Source: Pyrrhoderma lamaoense (lineage: Eukaryota > Basidiomycota > Agaricomycetes > Hymenochaetales > Hymenochaetaceae). From it: a stretch of 64,000 bases of DNA. A model generated the notes under the pieces. The model worked only from the letters and a program-made list of their open reading frames with translations. It did no database searches and was not told the DNA's origin. Location: NCBI GenBank assembly GCA_002794735.1, contig NBAZ01000010.1, positions 744,001 through 808,000 on the forward strand. The letters run 5' to 3'. Positions 13,861 to 26,316 of this stretch are shown one piece after another (the first letter of the stretch is position 1; each line of letters begins with the position of its first letter). The translations under genes and the position numbers were made by a program.

Positions 13861-14877
13861 TCAAATGGGTTTGTCCAGAGGATAAAGGGAGTATGGAACT
13901 TATATATATTTAAAGAGATCTCTTTTACTTCCGGAGAAACTGGAGAACCAACGTTTTTAGATTGACCCAGAAATGACTAGTAAGAGCAAATAAGCACCGG
14001 AGGGACGGACCATTTAAGAAGAATTAGATATAACTTGCTAACAGTGTAGTGACGAATGTCATCACAATGAACAAAGGTCGGTTGGAGGGTCATAGAGTAG
14101 AGGCATCACCACATGACTTGACTGTCCTATACTTACGATAGGTGAGAGCAAAAGGACGAGATCTTGGCGCGAATATCTCCAGTCCAGTAAGAGGTTTCTC
14201 TGAACTCGGACGTATTCATTCCTGTTGTATACGAGCGTTCACGGTGCTCGTCCGGACTTAAAGACGTTCGGCAACGAGCGATAAGGCACTTTTTAACAAG
14301 AGGTACCGTACTGGGCTTTGATTAAGGCTTGGATCAGGTGTAGCTTCATTGCCGTTGGATGCAGGTCTCCTATTTCACACAAAGTAGGGAAGATAATGGG
14401 AGTATGAACCTAGGTTATCGGAGAAAAGTGTAAGAGTTCCTCAGAGTCTCATTGCCAGCGAATAGTCAAGAATCTAGTTTCAAAATCGGAATGATATCCG
14501 TGAAATCCGTAAGCTGTACATGTATATCAAGCATGATTTAATCGATATCTATTGTATCCGAAGCTTAAAACCCTCAGCGTAATAATAGTCAAAACTACCA
14601 TTACTTCGATAGATGTTTGCAGAAGAAACGTACCTCACTTATGGTTTATACATATTTATTGCTAGACTAATATTATTAAATATATATACCCATGATTTTT
14701 TTGACAGATTTCGGAAATTCTACTACTCCTGCGAATATGAGTTGATACATACATGTGAACAAAATGGAAAGAAAAAAAAACACTGCATTAGAAATCATAG
14801 AAATCATAAGTGCTGGGAATACTCTATAGTCCATTGAAGGTAAAAAAAAATAAATACAGATTAAACCAAAGTTATGG
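13861..14877. other. Intergenic, about 1 kb
   Basis: Upstream region of the WOPR-box gene, with a TATA-like stretch near 13900-13915, plus the 3' flank of the NIPA gene. A plus-strand open stretch at 14613-14837 is AT-rich and antisense to the 3' flank. No gene is seen. Confidence 0.55.
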
Positions 14878-16518
14878 CTACAGTCGCGGTGAACTACTAT
14901 GACTCCTTGAACCCTCTTCTCGCACGCTTTGCAAGCGCCCAGGTCGTTCTCCTCTTCTCTTACCACCTTGCAATTGGGTTCGCTCATCTGCGTCGCTTAA
15001 ATCATCCTCCCCTTCCTCCGTTTGTTCACGAAGTTGTCGTAGCCCAACCGCTTCCCGGCCCGACCCCTCAAGTTCATCATCGTCTCCAAAAGCGTTGAAA
15101 AGCGTATTTGTCTGATGCCGATATATACTACTTCGACGGCCATGGCCCGCTGAATACGGGACGCCGCCGATTCCACCTGGCCCGATGCCATTCCATCCTT
15201 CCAGCGAGAATCGGCCCGAGATACTCATCCGAGAATGTAGAATACCATCTTCATATCCAGAATCCGATAAACGGGAAGACTCAGGAACACGACTGAGATT
15301 CAGAAGATGTACACCAAGGAATGTGATAATAAAACCACATAGAAGAGTGGTTGATGCTATACCATCCGAAGTGTTCAGACCTTGAAAGAGAATAAGAGAA
15401 GCAACTATTGTTGCGGAGGAAAATCCGACATAGTACATGGGATTTACACTAGTTCCATCCTATATAAGCTAAGGATAACTCATAAAGCACTGATGCACGT
15501 ACACATTAGTAGAAAAAATATCCAGAGCCTTGTTGAAGTAGTTCATTTGTACAACTATACAAAGTACTATGATGGTTGCAAAGACATAGGTGCTTAAATG
15601 CGTGAACTGGTTGTTCCCGTTAAGCGTTAATTTTAATGCAACACCAAACCCTTTAATGGCCATCACGGATACGGAACCTATAAGGGAGCAGATAGAAATA
15701 TATACTAAAGGATTTGATCGCCCATATTTTGGCGCAACAGCATAGATCATGACGAGAGTGTATATAAGCACAGAAAAGACGTAGAGAAGGAAGCCTTTCG
15801 ATACTATCATTGAGTTTTGTGGCATTGGCATGAAAAGTTCATAGACAGACCTGGTTGCGTAGCATAGTTTAGAATCTCATCTACAGTTTCAACTTCCTTG
15901 TCAGGAGGTGCATGTAACACTATTATGAGGGACCCTATAAGACAGAGAGTGCAGCCTACACGACCGACGTGTCCCAGTTCTTCTTTCAGGAGAAATGACG
16001 CGAGTACTGCTCTGTGATACAAATAAGTCTGTTGAGAAGGGGGTAGGGGGTGGCTGCAACTATTAAGGACTCGACTCACCCAATAAGAACGCTAAGAGCT
16101 CCAAGGGGTGCCACCAGAATTGGAGGTGCAAACAAATATGCGGCAAAATTAGCCACTTATGGAGCTTAGTTAGAAAATGCAAGGAATATCGTATATGAAT
16201 AAGTACCTTCCCCGATGACCACTAACGACGCAAGGCAATTCAATGCTGTGTCTTGGATAAGGAAGGTTTAGAGCTTACTTGTTGACATGCCTGCCCACCA
16301 TAGAGGATTTTTCAAGTATGATAAGTTATCCGATGCATTTTCCAATTCTGAGTTTCTTCCGGCTTGGTTTAGACCCTGTGTTTTACGGCGGTTACTTTGT
16401 GAGCTTTGGGCGTCGAAGTGATAGAATTGCTAACTTTTTTTGTGATTATGAAACTTGTACCGATGGCAAGTGAGCCCGAGATAGCTACGGCTAAGCCAAT
16501 GTACTTATCCTCAACCAT
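14878..16518 (-). CDS. NIPA-type magnesium transporter
   Basis: A nine-TM Mg2+ transporter of the NIPA/DMT group, acting at the plasma membrane or endosomes. It starts at the ATG 16516-16518 with MVEDKYIGLAVAISGSLAIG and TSFIITKK. Conserved blocks follow across exons: LKNPLWWAGM, LVVIGEVANFAAYLFAPPIL, VAPLGALSVLIG, VLASFLLKEELGHVGRVGC, IVLHAPPDKEVETVDEI, KYGRSNPLVYISICSLIGS, VMAIKGFGVALKL, MNYFNKALDIFSTNVVNPMY and ILFQGLNTSDG. The cytosolic tail of about 110 residues is Arg/Ser/Glu-rich. It contains VGLRQLREQTEEGEDDLSDA and ends at TAA or TAG 14878-14880. It reads without frame breaks. A second Mg2+ transport gene (MRS2 type) lies about 9 kb away, with no sign of co-regulation. Confidence 0.93.
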
Positions 16519-16805
16519 TGTCGAGCTCTAGAAGCAATATGAGTACCAAGACTCTCCAGAATACGATCAAGAGGTGTTGTCGTGTAAACAACCGAAGACG
16601 CGTGCCTGCCGATCGCACTATTAGATATCAATCATCATGTATTCTAAAACTCTATAGCCCTAAGTAAATAATATGAGCACCCAAAAATGTCGTTTACTAT
16701 CGAAAAGAGCTCTTAAATAATGTTTATCTAATTAAAAACCATATCATTAGTGAAAATAACGATTTGATATGATATAGTATCGGATTCTTTCTAACAAAAA
16801 GTACA

Positions 16806-16878
16806 TGATTCGGGCCAGGATCGAACTGGCGACCGCTTGTGTGTAAGACAAGCGTGATAACCACTACACCACCGAACC
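16806..16878 (-). tRNA. tRNA-Val, anticodon UAC
   Basis: The reverse complement folds as a 73-nt cloverleaf. The acceptor pairs GGTTCGG with CCGAATC, the D arm contains GTGTAGTGGTTATC, the anticodon stem pairs CTTGT with ACAAG around loop CTTACAC (anticodon TAC), and the T arm contains GGTTCGATCC-like sequence (CCAGTTCGATCCTGG). The discriminator base is A. No intron. The box A and box B internal promoters are present. Confidence 0.95.
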
Positions 16879-17034
16879 AGTTATAACGTTACTAAGTTAT
16901 GTAATCTTGTAGAGATTAGTACGAAAAAAAACCCTATAACATGGCATACTGATTACAACAATATCATACATATATAATAAATCCATAGTCCGAGTAAAGT
17001 AATTACCTAGATATAACGCTTACTATGGCCACGG

Positions 17035-18477
17035 TCATTCCAGTGTCTCATCCAGCGATGGTACGAAAACACCCGTTTCAGCAGAATTGCCCGAACCAAC
17101 GATTGATGATCCACTACTAGCTCTACTCCTGACTAGTGTCCCTGTCTCTGCGATTCGTCCACCACGTTCAACGCTACCGTGTCTACTCCTTGTCCTACCG
17201 AGTTCCCGTAAATTACCCACTTCGACTACTCGCCGTTCGCCTTGACTATACCTCCGATCATGTTGAACAAACTGAAGCGAACTACGTCGACTGAGTGGGT
17301 CAATAGGAGATGGAGGCATGTCTCGAATAGGTGCGTGTGTTGATACAATGGGAGACCCAAGCGATGAGGACAAGGAAGGTGGAGGAACAGAGGGATAAGA
17401 AAGGCCGGTAGCAGGTTGGGGATATGGGGCAGGTGGATTTGACTGAAGTGACGCAGAACTTGGAGGGGTTGTCAACTGTGTAGCATAGCTTTCCGGTAAT
17501 GCAGACAACATAGGGGAAATATATGGCGATCTATCATCTGTCGATGATTGAGAATGACTCATACTTTGGGGAGTTTCAGAGCTAATTGACGAAGGACCTC
17601 CATGTACGTTATTGTGTGTGCGACGAACTTGTGTGGTCCCTCGGGAATAGGCATGCTATGAGTTGTGGATGCTGGTCGTGTTTGCATAGTGGGTAATGCG
17701 ACCATTGAAGCCCTTGGAGAGGAGGAAGAAGCGGATGGAGTTCGTCGATGTGTAGGTTGTGAATATGGGTCTAAAGCACTAGAGAGGCCTATTAAATTAT
17801 CTACGGAAAGACCAAGCTAAGTATGGAATAGGTAGCCCGAAGCATTTGTTAGTTCATTGTCCGAAAGTCAGAGAAAATATAAGTACGGCATACTCTTCGT
17901 CGATGTTGGATTAATTCTTCTCGATAGATCTCATTCAACCTACTGAGCCGTATATATTCTTGTTCCGTCGAAGCTAGCCGACTCCTCAGACTTTCGTTCT
18001 CTTTTTGTAAAGCAGTTAAGAGAACATTTGTACTAGGATCACTAAAAGAGACCCAGCAGAAGAACTTTGTAGTGAATCTGATGGACCAGCAACGGATTGC
18101 TTCCCCTTGTCGTGTTCGTTTCCATTTACTTGATGTTGCTGTTGTTGTTGCTGCTGATGTTGTCTCATTCGCAGCACCGCAAGTTCGCGGGCGAGTCTAT
18201 TAACTTGAGCCTCCGATTCCTCTTCATGAACACGCTCAAGATTTATTTTTTCTTCCTTTAGCTAAGAAGATGCGTTATGTGTAAATGTAGGAAGTCGGGC
18301 AGACATACAAGATTAGTTGCATACTTGTTCAAGTCTCCTCGACAATATATTTATTATTCTTTCTTCCTCTGCCTCATAACTATTAATGAGCTCTTCTTCG
18401 CGTTTGCTCATGCTAATTCCGTTTGGAGCATGAGTACGTACAAAAGATGGAGAGGGAGGGTCCGATTCAGTGAGCAT
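17035..18477 (-). CDS. CCDC6-like (DUF2046-type) coiled-coil protein
   Basis: Starts at the ATG 18475-18477 (MLTESDPPSPSFVRTHAPNG). A long coiled coil follows: SKREEELINSYEAEEERIIN, LSRRLEQ|LKEEKINLERVH, EESEAQVNRLARELAVLRMR. A His/Gln tract (QQQQQQ) comes next, then a second coil, LLTALQKENESLRSRLASTE and QEYIRLSRLNEIYREELIQ. The last third is disordered and Ser/Pro-rich, ending at TGA 17035-17037. The E-x-x-I-I-N-x-L-x-x-x-L-x-x-L-x-x-E-K-x-x-L-E heptad pattern matches the repeated unit of CCDC6/H4, hence the name. No enzymatic domain is visible. A single-base frame break at the four-base run 18044-18047 separates QSSSAGSL from SDPSTNVLLTALQ; adding one base restores continuity. Function is unknown beyond a likely scaffold. 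Confidence 0.65.
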
Positions 18478-18751
18478 TTATGAGATTATTGCGGTTTTCA
18501 CTTGTCGTTGTGGTAGAAGTATCTGAACAAGTTGAATAGGCTGTGACCCGGGTCAATACTCGTCGTCGAACGCGAGAGAGCGGGAATTACAATGTCTCTG
18601 ATTCGTCCCATAGCAAAAAGCGATTAAATCATCAATTTAAGTTGTAATCAATCCTCACTTAGTTTTACGAGAAATAAACAGTAAATCAAAAATATGTTAC
18701 TATTATCGTACGTAGAAGGAGACAACAGAATAAAATAGAAAGAACCTGTCT

Positions 18752-21508
18752 TTAAAAATCGTAGCCTTCTACTTGGAACACTTGTCCATAATTTAAATAA
18801 CTTTCCATCACCTTCATCACTGGATCTGGCAGTCCCATACTCATTAAAGTGTAGGATATTTTTGCATGTCCATGTACTTGCCCAAGTTTGAAAAGCTGGT
18901 GTGCGATTGAAGTCGGGTACTTCGCATAAAATTTCAGTGGGGTAGTCTTTTAGGAAGATGGTAACCATATACTTACTGCAGCCTCTGCATATTCGTTATG
19001 CTGGTAGGCAGCAACACGAATAGCAGCCTGTAATGTTCGTTGCAAGTCCCCTTCGTCAGCATATATCTCCATCAGTTTCTGCCAAGGTTTTATGGAATAT
19101 CGTTGTGACTCCAAACATCTCTGGAATGCTTCTTTCGCCTCCTCTTTGTGATGGAGTCGTTGCCCAAGCTCGCCTAAGATCTCCCATTCGAGACCGGTTT
19201 TACGATAGGCGACGTGCTGTGTCTTGAAGTGGGCAACCTCGGCACGAAAGATTGTCCAAATCCGCAGGTCCTCATATAACACCATGAACAAATTATCAAG
19301 CCACCGTTCACACAGTCTTTTGTTACTGAAGGAAAAGCCATCTTGAACAGAACTTGGTCCGGAAGCCAAGCTTGTATCACCCTCTCCGTTGGCTTCATTC
19401 TCCCCACTTGCCGCTTGAGTAGGGCGCTCCAGTCCGTTTAACTCAGCTGCGGTATCATCATTTGGCCGATCTTCTTGCTTACCGTCGCCATTAAGAACGA
19501 TGCCAGCAGCACGTAGAGATTCATGCTCGCGTTCTCGATCCGATTCCGTTGAAATCTTAATCGTTGGAATGTCATTGACATTTAGGTCTGACTCTGCAGG
19601 TGTATCGGTTACATCATTTTTACTTTCCTCAGCAGGCGAAGCAACAGCCCTCGTCGATGCATCATCGTCAGCCAAACCTTGAGAAGCCTTCGATCTGCGC
19701 GTAGGAGTTACATCTTCTTGAGTGGGAGGCATAGTCCGAGCTTCAGTCTGTGCTTTCTGCATTCGATATTCCTCCTCCATGACGAATACTGCACTACGAG
19801 TCTTAAGTAACTCCTCCCATCCAATTTTCGACACAAGTTTTGTAAGCAAGGCATATGCACGAGCCCATGTACCCTTTAAACCTGGAGCTGGCAACCGTTG
19901 TAAAGCTGTGTCCGCCTCATCATCCTCCGTTTTCCGTCGTTCAGGAAGAATATCAGCTATCGCAAGTTTGTAAGGTAAGTTAATACGACTTGGTGTGATA
20001 ATTCGATGTGCGTCCCTCCCGTTGTAGGTAAACATAGGACATGAGTTAAGAGTAAGCAGAGCCTTCAAAACTAGCAGTCAGTATATAATAGATATGATAA
20101 TGTAAGGGTCCCACGGATTCATATTGCCCTAGTTCAATGTACACTGTCGTCAGCTTTTCCCAAGTTACAAACTCACTTGGTGCACAATTTACTGCCTGTC
20201 GTGCAAGTTTAAGTGCCCATTCATATTTTCCCTTCGACCTTAAGAAGTCGCATTGAGTATGTAAAAGGGTATAGAACTGAGGGTTTTCTCGGAGGGCCGT
20301 TGCCATAACCTGGACAGCCTTTACCTCTTCATCTACGTGCGAAGATCAGAAGTATGTACGAATAAACATGGCAATGACGGTCAATAGCACTCACTCATGC
20401 CGATATAACTCCTTGCAAGAAGAGAAGCAACCTCAGGTTCCCTGATGGATACCTTCTCGAACAAATTTGCTGCTTGCTGAAATCGGAAACTGTCTCCAAA
20501 GTACTTCATGATGCCTGCTGTAAAGTGATTTGATACAACACTAGCTACTTGAATTTCTGGATCTGAGCCAACCTGCCAGCCTAGACAAGAGATATAAGTA
20601 TTAGATTATCTTAGAAAAGAGATAAACAGTCGGACTACCTTGTGAGAACAGGGCTTCTGCAGCCTCCAAGAATCTGATTTCACCTTCCCTTGTAGTAATG
20701 GGATCAAGTCTACGGTACGCTTCCAACCAAAATGTGGGATCGTCACTATATAGAATTGCGCGGAGAATAGCAGAGAGATAAGTTTCCTGCCATATTTCGG
20801 GAGTTGTCTCATGCCTATTTAAACCGTTGGAAACTTTAGAGGCTAGGAGAAAGAGGTAAAGGCAAGTGACAATACCTTTCTCCCCTCAAATCAATTACAT
20901 ATGCCAATACACCTCCAGGTATCTTGACATCAACACGTACATCGACGCGAGAGAACGCATTGAAACAACTTTTCAAACAGACAAGGAACATATTGAGCGT
21001 AGACAGATATACAGTATGAGCCAACATACCAATAACAACCACTACGAACTTTCCATGCTGTACTCTTTGAGAACCAAGTTGAATTATCATCAATTGAGTA
21101 TGTTAATGAGTTTATATAAGCGGCCAGGGAAGCTGAAGAGGAAGCATCGACGCCCGAAACATAGTGGTAGGAACCGAGCTTTATTGATGGATAGAACTTC
21201 AGTACCTGATACTGTTGTTTAATGCCACGAACCTACATCTTTTTGACCACTTCTTCCTGTACTTTTCACAACATGACAAAGGTCTGGGGGCCCAAGCTCT
21301 CGGAATGTGGCTAGTAACAATGAGGAAGCAAATAAGTAGACATTCTTAAATATCACGCACATAGACTTACCCAAGCTCTCTGTTCGAGCAGTTAAGACTT
21401 CGCCAAGCTCGTGCTACAGTCCCCTTTGTGATCAAAATTCCTTACGAGAATCAGATATCAACTAACCTCAAAGAGCTCTGGGACATCTTTAAAGGCGGCA
21501 TCCGCCAT
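18752..21508 (-). CDS. ChAPs family exomer subunit (Bch1/Bud7-like)
   Basis: Chs5-Arf1-binding proteins form the cargo-binding part of the exomer coat at the trans-Golgi, which sends chitin synthase and other cargos to the surface. The ATG at 21506-21508 gives MADAAFKDVPELFEHELGEV. Later exons give FRELGPPDLCHVVKSTGRSG, GSYHYVSGVDASSSAS, FNAFSRVDVRVDVKIPGGVL, LRGERHETTPEIWQETYLSA, DDPTFWLEAYRRLDPITTRE, FEKVSIREPEVASLLARSYI, then TPR repeats (NPQFYTLLHTQCDFLRSKGK). The C-terminal block is LTLNSCPMFTYNGRDAHRI, WARAYALLTKLVSKIGWEEL, VFVMEEEYRMQKAQ. An acidic disordered insert of about 120 residues follows, then more TPR (LGELGQRLHHKEEAKEAFQR), and the protein ends VFQVEGYDF at TAA 18752-18754. 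The conserved ends indicate a complete gene. Confidence 0.92.
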
Positions 21509-21801
21509 GCCTACAGAGATGAGCTCAGTGTTGCACTAGTATCTACAAGTAACAATATCGAAACAAGACGCGAAACGCGACCACGTCACGCTCAATATGG
21601 TAGTTTTAGTATTAGAATATATTAAATATATAGTTCACGTATACTCAGTGGCTTAAAATGCTGAAGATATGTTCAATGTCAAGGCAATAGATATCGTCTG
21701 ATATGCAATACAACCACTCGGACTTGTGGAACCTCTGAAATACATCTTATAGGATAATACAGAAATGCTCAGATAAAAGAATACAACAGAAATAGTATAC
21801 A

Positions 21802-23021
21802 CTATGAGCGTGACTCTCTTGGTTCTAGGCAAGAAAATAGTGGTTAGTCGACAATAAGAAACAAATCGCATATAATGGATCCCACTTACGCGACCAGCCA
21901 ACGTTCAAAATTAAACTATCATAACCCATACCATTAACTTTTTGTATCGCTCGCTCTGCATTTGCCCGATCTTCGAAACTGACGAACGCATAACCCTTGC
22001 CCTGACCAGTCTCCCGATCACGACCAATGTAAACACGGACAACTCGCCCAAAGTTACTGAACAGATCGCGCAAGTCTTGATCAGTCGTATCCTCTGATAC
22101 ATTAGTGACACGTAGTGTTGGTAGGTCGTCGCGATTCATTCCAGGGCGACCCATCGCTTCACCAGATCTCGATGCTGCACCTGCACGCATTGATGGAGGT
22201 ATATATTTTCCTGTGGGAGGACCCGCTGGAGCAGCTTCATCATCACCGTTGGGTGGCGTGTCTAGTCAATCGTTAGTCTTGTCATAAAATGATAAGTTTA
22301 AGTTTTATATACCCAGTCCAGCAGGTGTAACAGACTCCAATCCCGCCAAAGAGTCTTTGTATGGGCACCTAGCAGTGAAGTGATCGCCTTTGCACATACG
22401 ACAGAGTACTTTTCCAGCACCAGCCTTCGCAAGACTAGCTTTTATAGTATCTTCGGGAGATGGCTCTGGATCCGAGGACTAACCGTCGAGAAAAAAGATG
22501 TAAGCATCAATATACATATAAGGATATACATTTTGACGCACCTTATTACCAGCGCTGATTTTTAAAGAGACGTTTTCTCCTACAGTCGTAGTTGCGCGAT
22601 CTGGCCCTGGCTTATTTCCTCTTTCTTGGCCAAACTTCTTCCAATTTTTACGTTCCGCGACGGCATGCTCCACAACAGCTTTCTGTAATGTCCTTCTTAT
22701 TTTCTTGGTGATCTGAGATTGCATATTAGAGCCAGAGTATCGTTACAAGCAACAATGAAGGTATACCTTTACCCTCTTTCCTTCATCATTCGTTCCGTAC
22801 TCCACGACAGTAATTATACCATTCTCATCGACAGTTTCCTCGCGCTTGGGCACTTTGGGCTGGTCTATCGAAAGGGTCAGTACCTTCATCGAAGATGTAG
22901 ACAATGAAACACACCAAGCTCATCGACATCATCCGCCCATGAAGTCAAATTTAATCTGTAAAGTACGTTTGAGTGGCTCTTTTGTAGAAAAAAACTTATA
23001 GACATACGTTGAGGAAGCCAT
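21802..23021 (-). CDS. TIF35: Translation initiation factor eIF3 subunit g
   Basis: The RNA-binding subunit of eIF3, for scanning and reinitiation on the 40S ribosome. The ATG at 23019-23021 starts MASST, joined to LTSWADDVDEL. Later come KKVKITKKIRRTLQKA and VVEHAVAERKNWKKFGQERG, a zinc knuckle CRMCKGDHFTARC (C-x2-C-x3-H-x4-C), then GKYIPPSMRAGA. The C-terminal RRM reads LPTLRVTNVSEDTTDQDLRD, FSNFGRVVRVYIGRDRETGQ, GKGYAFVSFEDRANAERAI (RNP1 GYAFVSF). A final small exon after the donor GTAAGT adds QPRESRS and a TAG at 21802-21804. The length and domain order match fungal eIF3g. No defects. Confidence 0.95.
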
Positions 23022-23678
23022 GTTATGGATTATAAATCTGACTTCGAAATGTCTGTCTTTAGTGAGTGGAGGGAACGGGAAATTTTGTGTGACAACGCTT
23101 ATTAACGTAACGCAAGTAGAATGTAACTAGCACTTGAAACAAAAGAAAATTAGTGTCCCTTACCTAGTTATTTCTAAAATGGGCTTGCTTCAAGATTTTA
23201 GGTGTTTTTGCAGGGTTTTGTACCAGTAGTGTAGAGACAGGCGATGACATACGCCGCTCTCACACGATTGCAATCTCGCTTTATCGCAACTCTCGGGCAC
23301 ATGAATCAAATACAAGTGCCTCCTGCGTGATATACTGAGCTACACTACAGATTACGGAAAAAATTTTCAAAATTTTCAAGACTGGTTTAATAGCCATTCT
23401 CATACTGGCTGTTTAAACACAAACAAAAGAATATAATGCGATAAACGTGATTATAAAATGACAATCCGAGAGGTACCTCATACTGCGAACTGGGATTGCA
23501 GCCATAATTTCTATTTATAGAATGCATGGACTAAGCCCACGCGTGCGCCGAACAGACCCTAAAGTTGAACCCTCGTGTGAATTATTACTAGTAAACCACA
23601 GAATTTATATTTTCGAGTCTCTCAACTCTCAACCTCTGTCACTTAATCCAAGAAGGCAACCACAGATTTCTCTGCAGC
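23022..23678. other. Divergent promoter region, about 0.65 kb
   Basis: Lies between divergently transcribed eIF3g (minus) and the F-box gene (plus). No gene, repeat or RNA is seen. Homopurine/homopyrimidine content is ordinary. Confidence 0.6.
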
Positions 23679-26016
23679 ATGCGGTTACTCAATCTTCCAG
23701 ATGAAACGCTAGCTCATATCTTTTCATATCTCAATATGAAGGATATCCTAGCGTTCTCAGCTACAAACCACTCTCTTTATCGAGTATACAAAGACTCTAT
23801 AAGGCTCCGCTACCTCGTCGAATTAGAATCTGTAGGATGTATCGACTCAGCTTGGACTTTTGGTGGTGAAGAGAGTGTAATCAAGAAAAAGCCGTCAGCC
23901 TGGGATTGCCTGAGTTATCTCAGGTCAAGGGAATCACGATGGGAGGAACTCGATCTTGCAAAAAACGTGGTCAACCTTTCAGTGTCTTGTAATTTTAAAC
24001 TCGTGCTACATTGGATATCCGCCGGGATATTTTTGTATGCAGATGAAAACTCTGAGGACGAACTCAGATACATAAATCTTAGAGAAGTATCCAAACGCGG
24101 AGCTACAATAGCAATGTCTTTAGAGCCCGATCTCTCACCTCAGACAGGGTTTGTCTCCTGGGAATACTTTAAGCTCGATAAAGAACTAACAGACTTCGGT
24201 CTAGCTCTTAGAGAGCATGATCTTATTGTATGCATAAGTTATGACGAAAGTGCCCACCGAGAAGACCCTAACAGGTATGTACTCGACATACGTATTTGGC
24301 AAGTTATACATGCATTGACATTCATCTCTCCATATAGTGTTCGTGATATACGTGCCCATTTCATGAGATTCTCAACGCAGAAATCCCATGAGCTTGCAAG
24401 GCAGCCGGTTGTTAATCTCGTGACATCCGATACTACTAACGGAGAACTGCTTTCTAGCATTGAAGTAGTTGCTTCTTTTGTTGTCATCATTCTCGCTTCC
24501 CCTGACACTGAGGATGAACACTATGTTGAGTATCTATTTATTTTCAACTGGAAGACGGGTAAAGAATTATTGGTAGGTTTCAGATACAAGACAGACATTT
24601 ATTGCTTTATATTAACACTGTCAATAGAAACGCACCTATACCAAGCCAACGTTTTCTGACGTTGTCTTTTTGACGCAGTCCCTTCTGCTTTTACCCAACT
24701 TGGAAGAGAACTCATTTGATTTAGTCCATATTCGTGATCCTGGGGAACCCATATGGCTTCTTAGGTTGCAGCTTCCTCGCCTTAAACGTGGGTTTTCTCT
24801 TCGCAACACGTATTGTTGGAGTGACCCGAACCCTGAAGCCTCGAGTTTTGACCCCATTACCGCTACATGCCGCAACCTCAACTGCTGTAACGATAATCAA
24901 ATTGATCGTGGTCAGAAGAACTCAAGTCCTAAATGGTGTGCAGAAGAATACGAAATCTTTGCAGACCCTTCACTTGCCTTGATGTCCTTCAACTTGATTT
25001 ACTATGATACTGGCATTTATGAGACTGAGATTCACATGAATTTTGTTATGCATCGATCGGTTCTTATAGATCACGCCGTAAAGGCACTCTCATGCATGAG
25101 AGATACTATAGGAAAAAATGGAGTACCATGCTCAGTGGCCTCTGGCCCAGTCCCCTGGGAATAGTGGGGTCCCGTATCCACACGATGGAGATTTGAGGCT
25201 GAATCTGAGGAGTTATTTGGGAGGACAGCAGGGCAACGCCAGACGTTTGTTGCTGGAAAGGCTTTAGCGACGGATGTCCTTGTTATCCAAGATTATAACC
25301 CATATGCAGTGAGCCGTGCAAGAGCAAAAGCTAAAGAGAAGGATTCGGGGATCTACGTTGACAGTAAAGACGGGTTTTTACCAAGTACCTTTGAAGGTGA
25401 TATTGATGATGAAAACGATAGTACTCAAAGTATTTTCAGTGACACGGACTCGGATGGTGGATCTAGCCCGGACTCTGATGTAAGTTGTGATTTTGAAAAT
25501 AAGAATGCGACATCAGAAGAGGAAAATTCTGAACCAGAAGACGCACTTTACTCTAATCCCGATTCTGATTTTAAGTCAGAACCGGATGCCGGATCTCCTT
25601 CTATCATCCAAGAGGACAACGAAGTTGAAAACGAAAATTTAAGCTATGGACAGGAGGGAGAACAGGACTCCGATATGTCACTAAGAGCTACTGAAGCTAA
25701 CAAAAGACCTTTTATACCACAACCGCTTAAGCTGATGTCGATTAGGGTGCGGGACACATTAATGCAAATCACGAATCACTGCTTCGAAGACGGTAGTGTT
25801 TGCTGTGGTCTTCCCTGTATAGAATATATCGTGGGTTCTCCCGAATTCGAGTATACCGATGTAGTGCTCGACGAGGAGAGAATTGTTCTTCTTAATGTAA
25901 GTAGATTAAATCTGATTGTCGTGGATAATTGTCACTTACTTTGATATGGTTTATATCCACAGATAGACGAAGATAGAATTCTTAAAGATTTACACGTGCT
26001 TTCTATATATCCTTGA
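23679..26016 (+). CDS. F-box protein with in-frame UAG at 25162-25164
   Basis: The ATG at 23679 starts an N-terminal F-box, LLNLPDETLAHIFSYLNMKD and ILAFSATNHSLYRVY, expected to bind Skp1 in an SCF ubiquitin ligase. The remaining body (beta-propeller-like strands such as RYVLDIRIWQVI and VVIILASPD) has no domain I can name. An intron with donor GTAGGT after KTGKELL joins to SLLLLPNLEENSFDLVHIRD. The frame then runs to GPVPWE, TAG, WGPVSTRW, and continues open for about 250 further codons, including GQRQTFVAGKALATDVLVIQ and an acidic Ser/Asp/Glu-rich segment. A last intron (GTAAGT..CCACAG) leads to the stop TGA 26014-26016. Homologous F-box proteins commonly carry an unbroken PWE-x-WGP-x-x-TRW block, so the UAG probably replaced one sense codon. 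It may be a truncation, a pseudogene, or an error. Confidence 0.72.
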
Positions 26017-26316
26017 GTATTAACACTTTAGATCATAGGTTTATCAGGCATAGATTTATGTTTTTCGGCAATTTATACCAGTAATTTTGAGGAGGAATGT
26101 GTGAATAATAACTGCAGAAGCGCATATGATGAGAATGAAGCTAAAATTTGAACGTGACGTAGGAATCGTGAATCATAAAGGATAAGAAGAGTAACGCGGA
26201 AAATAAGTAAAAATTACAATGCCTAGGTCGGTTGAATCTCTTGATTAGTGTAATCATTTCCAGTATAGTAATCATATACTTAGTGTGAATAAATGGCGTT
26301 AAGTTATAGAAAGTAA
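26017..26316. other. Convergent intergenic spacer, 300 bp
   Basis: AT-rich sequence between the convergent ends of the F-box gene and the GMC oxidoreductase gene. Nothing is seen apart from presumed 3' UTRs. Confidence 0.6.

Noticed and set aside
14613..14837. 74-codon plus-strand open stretch beside the NIPA gene
   Set aside because: AT-rich, no homology, and partly antisense to the presumed 3' UTR of the NIPA gene.
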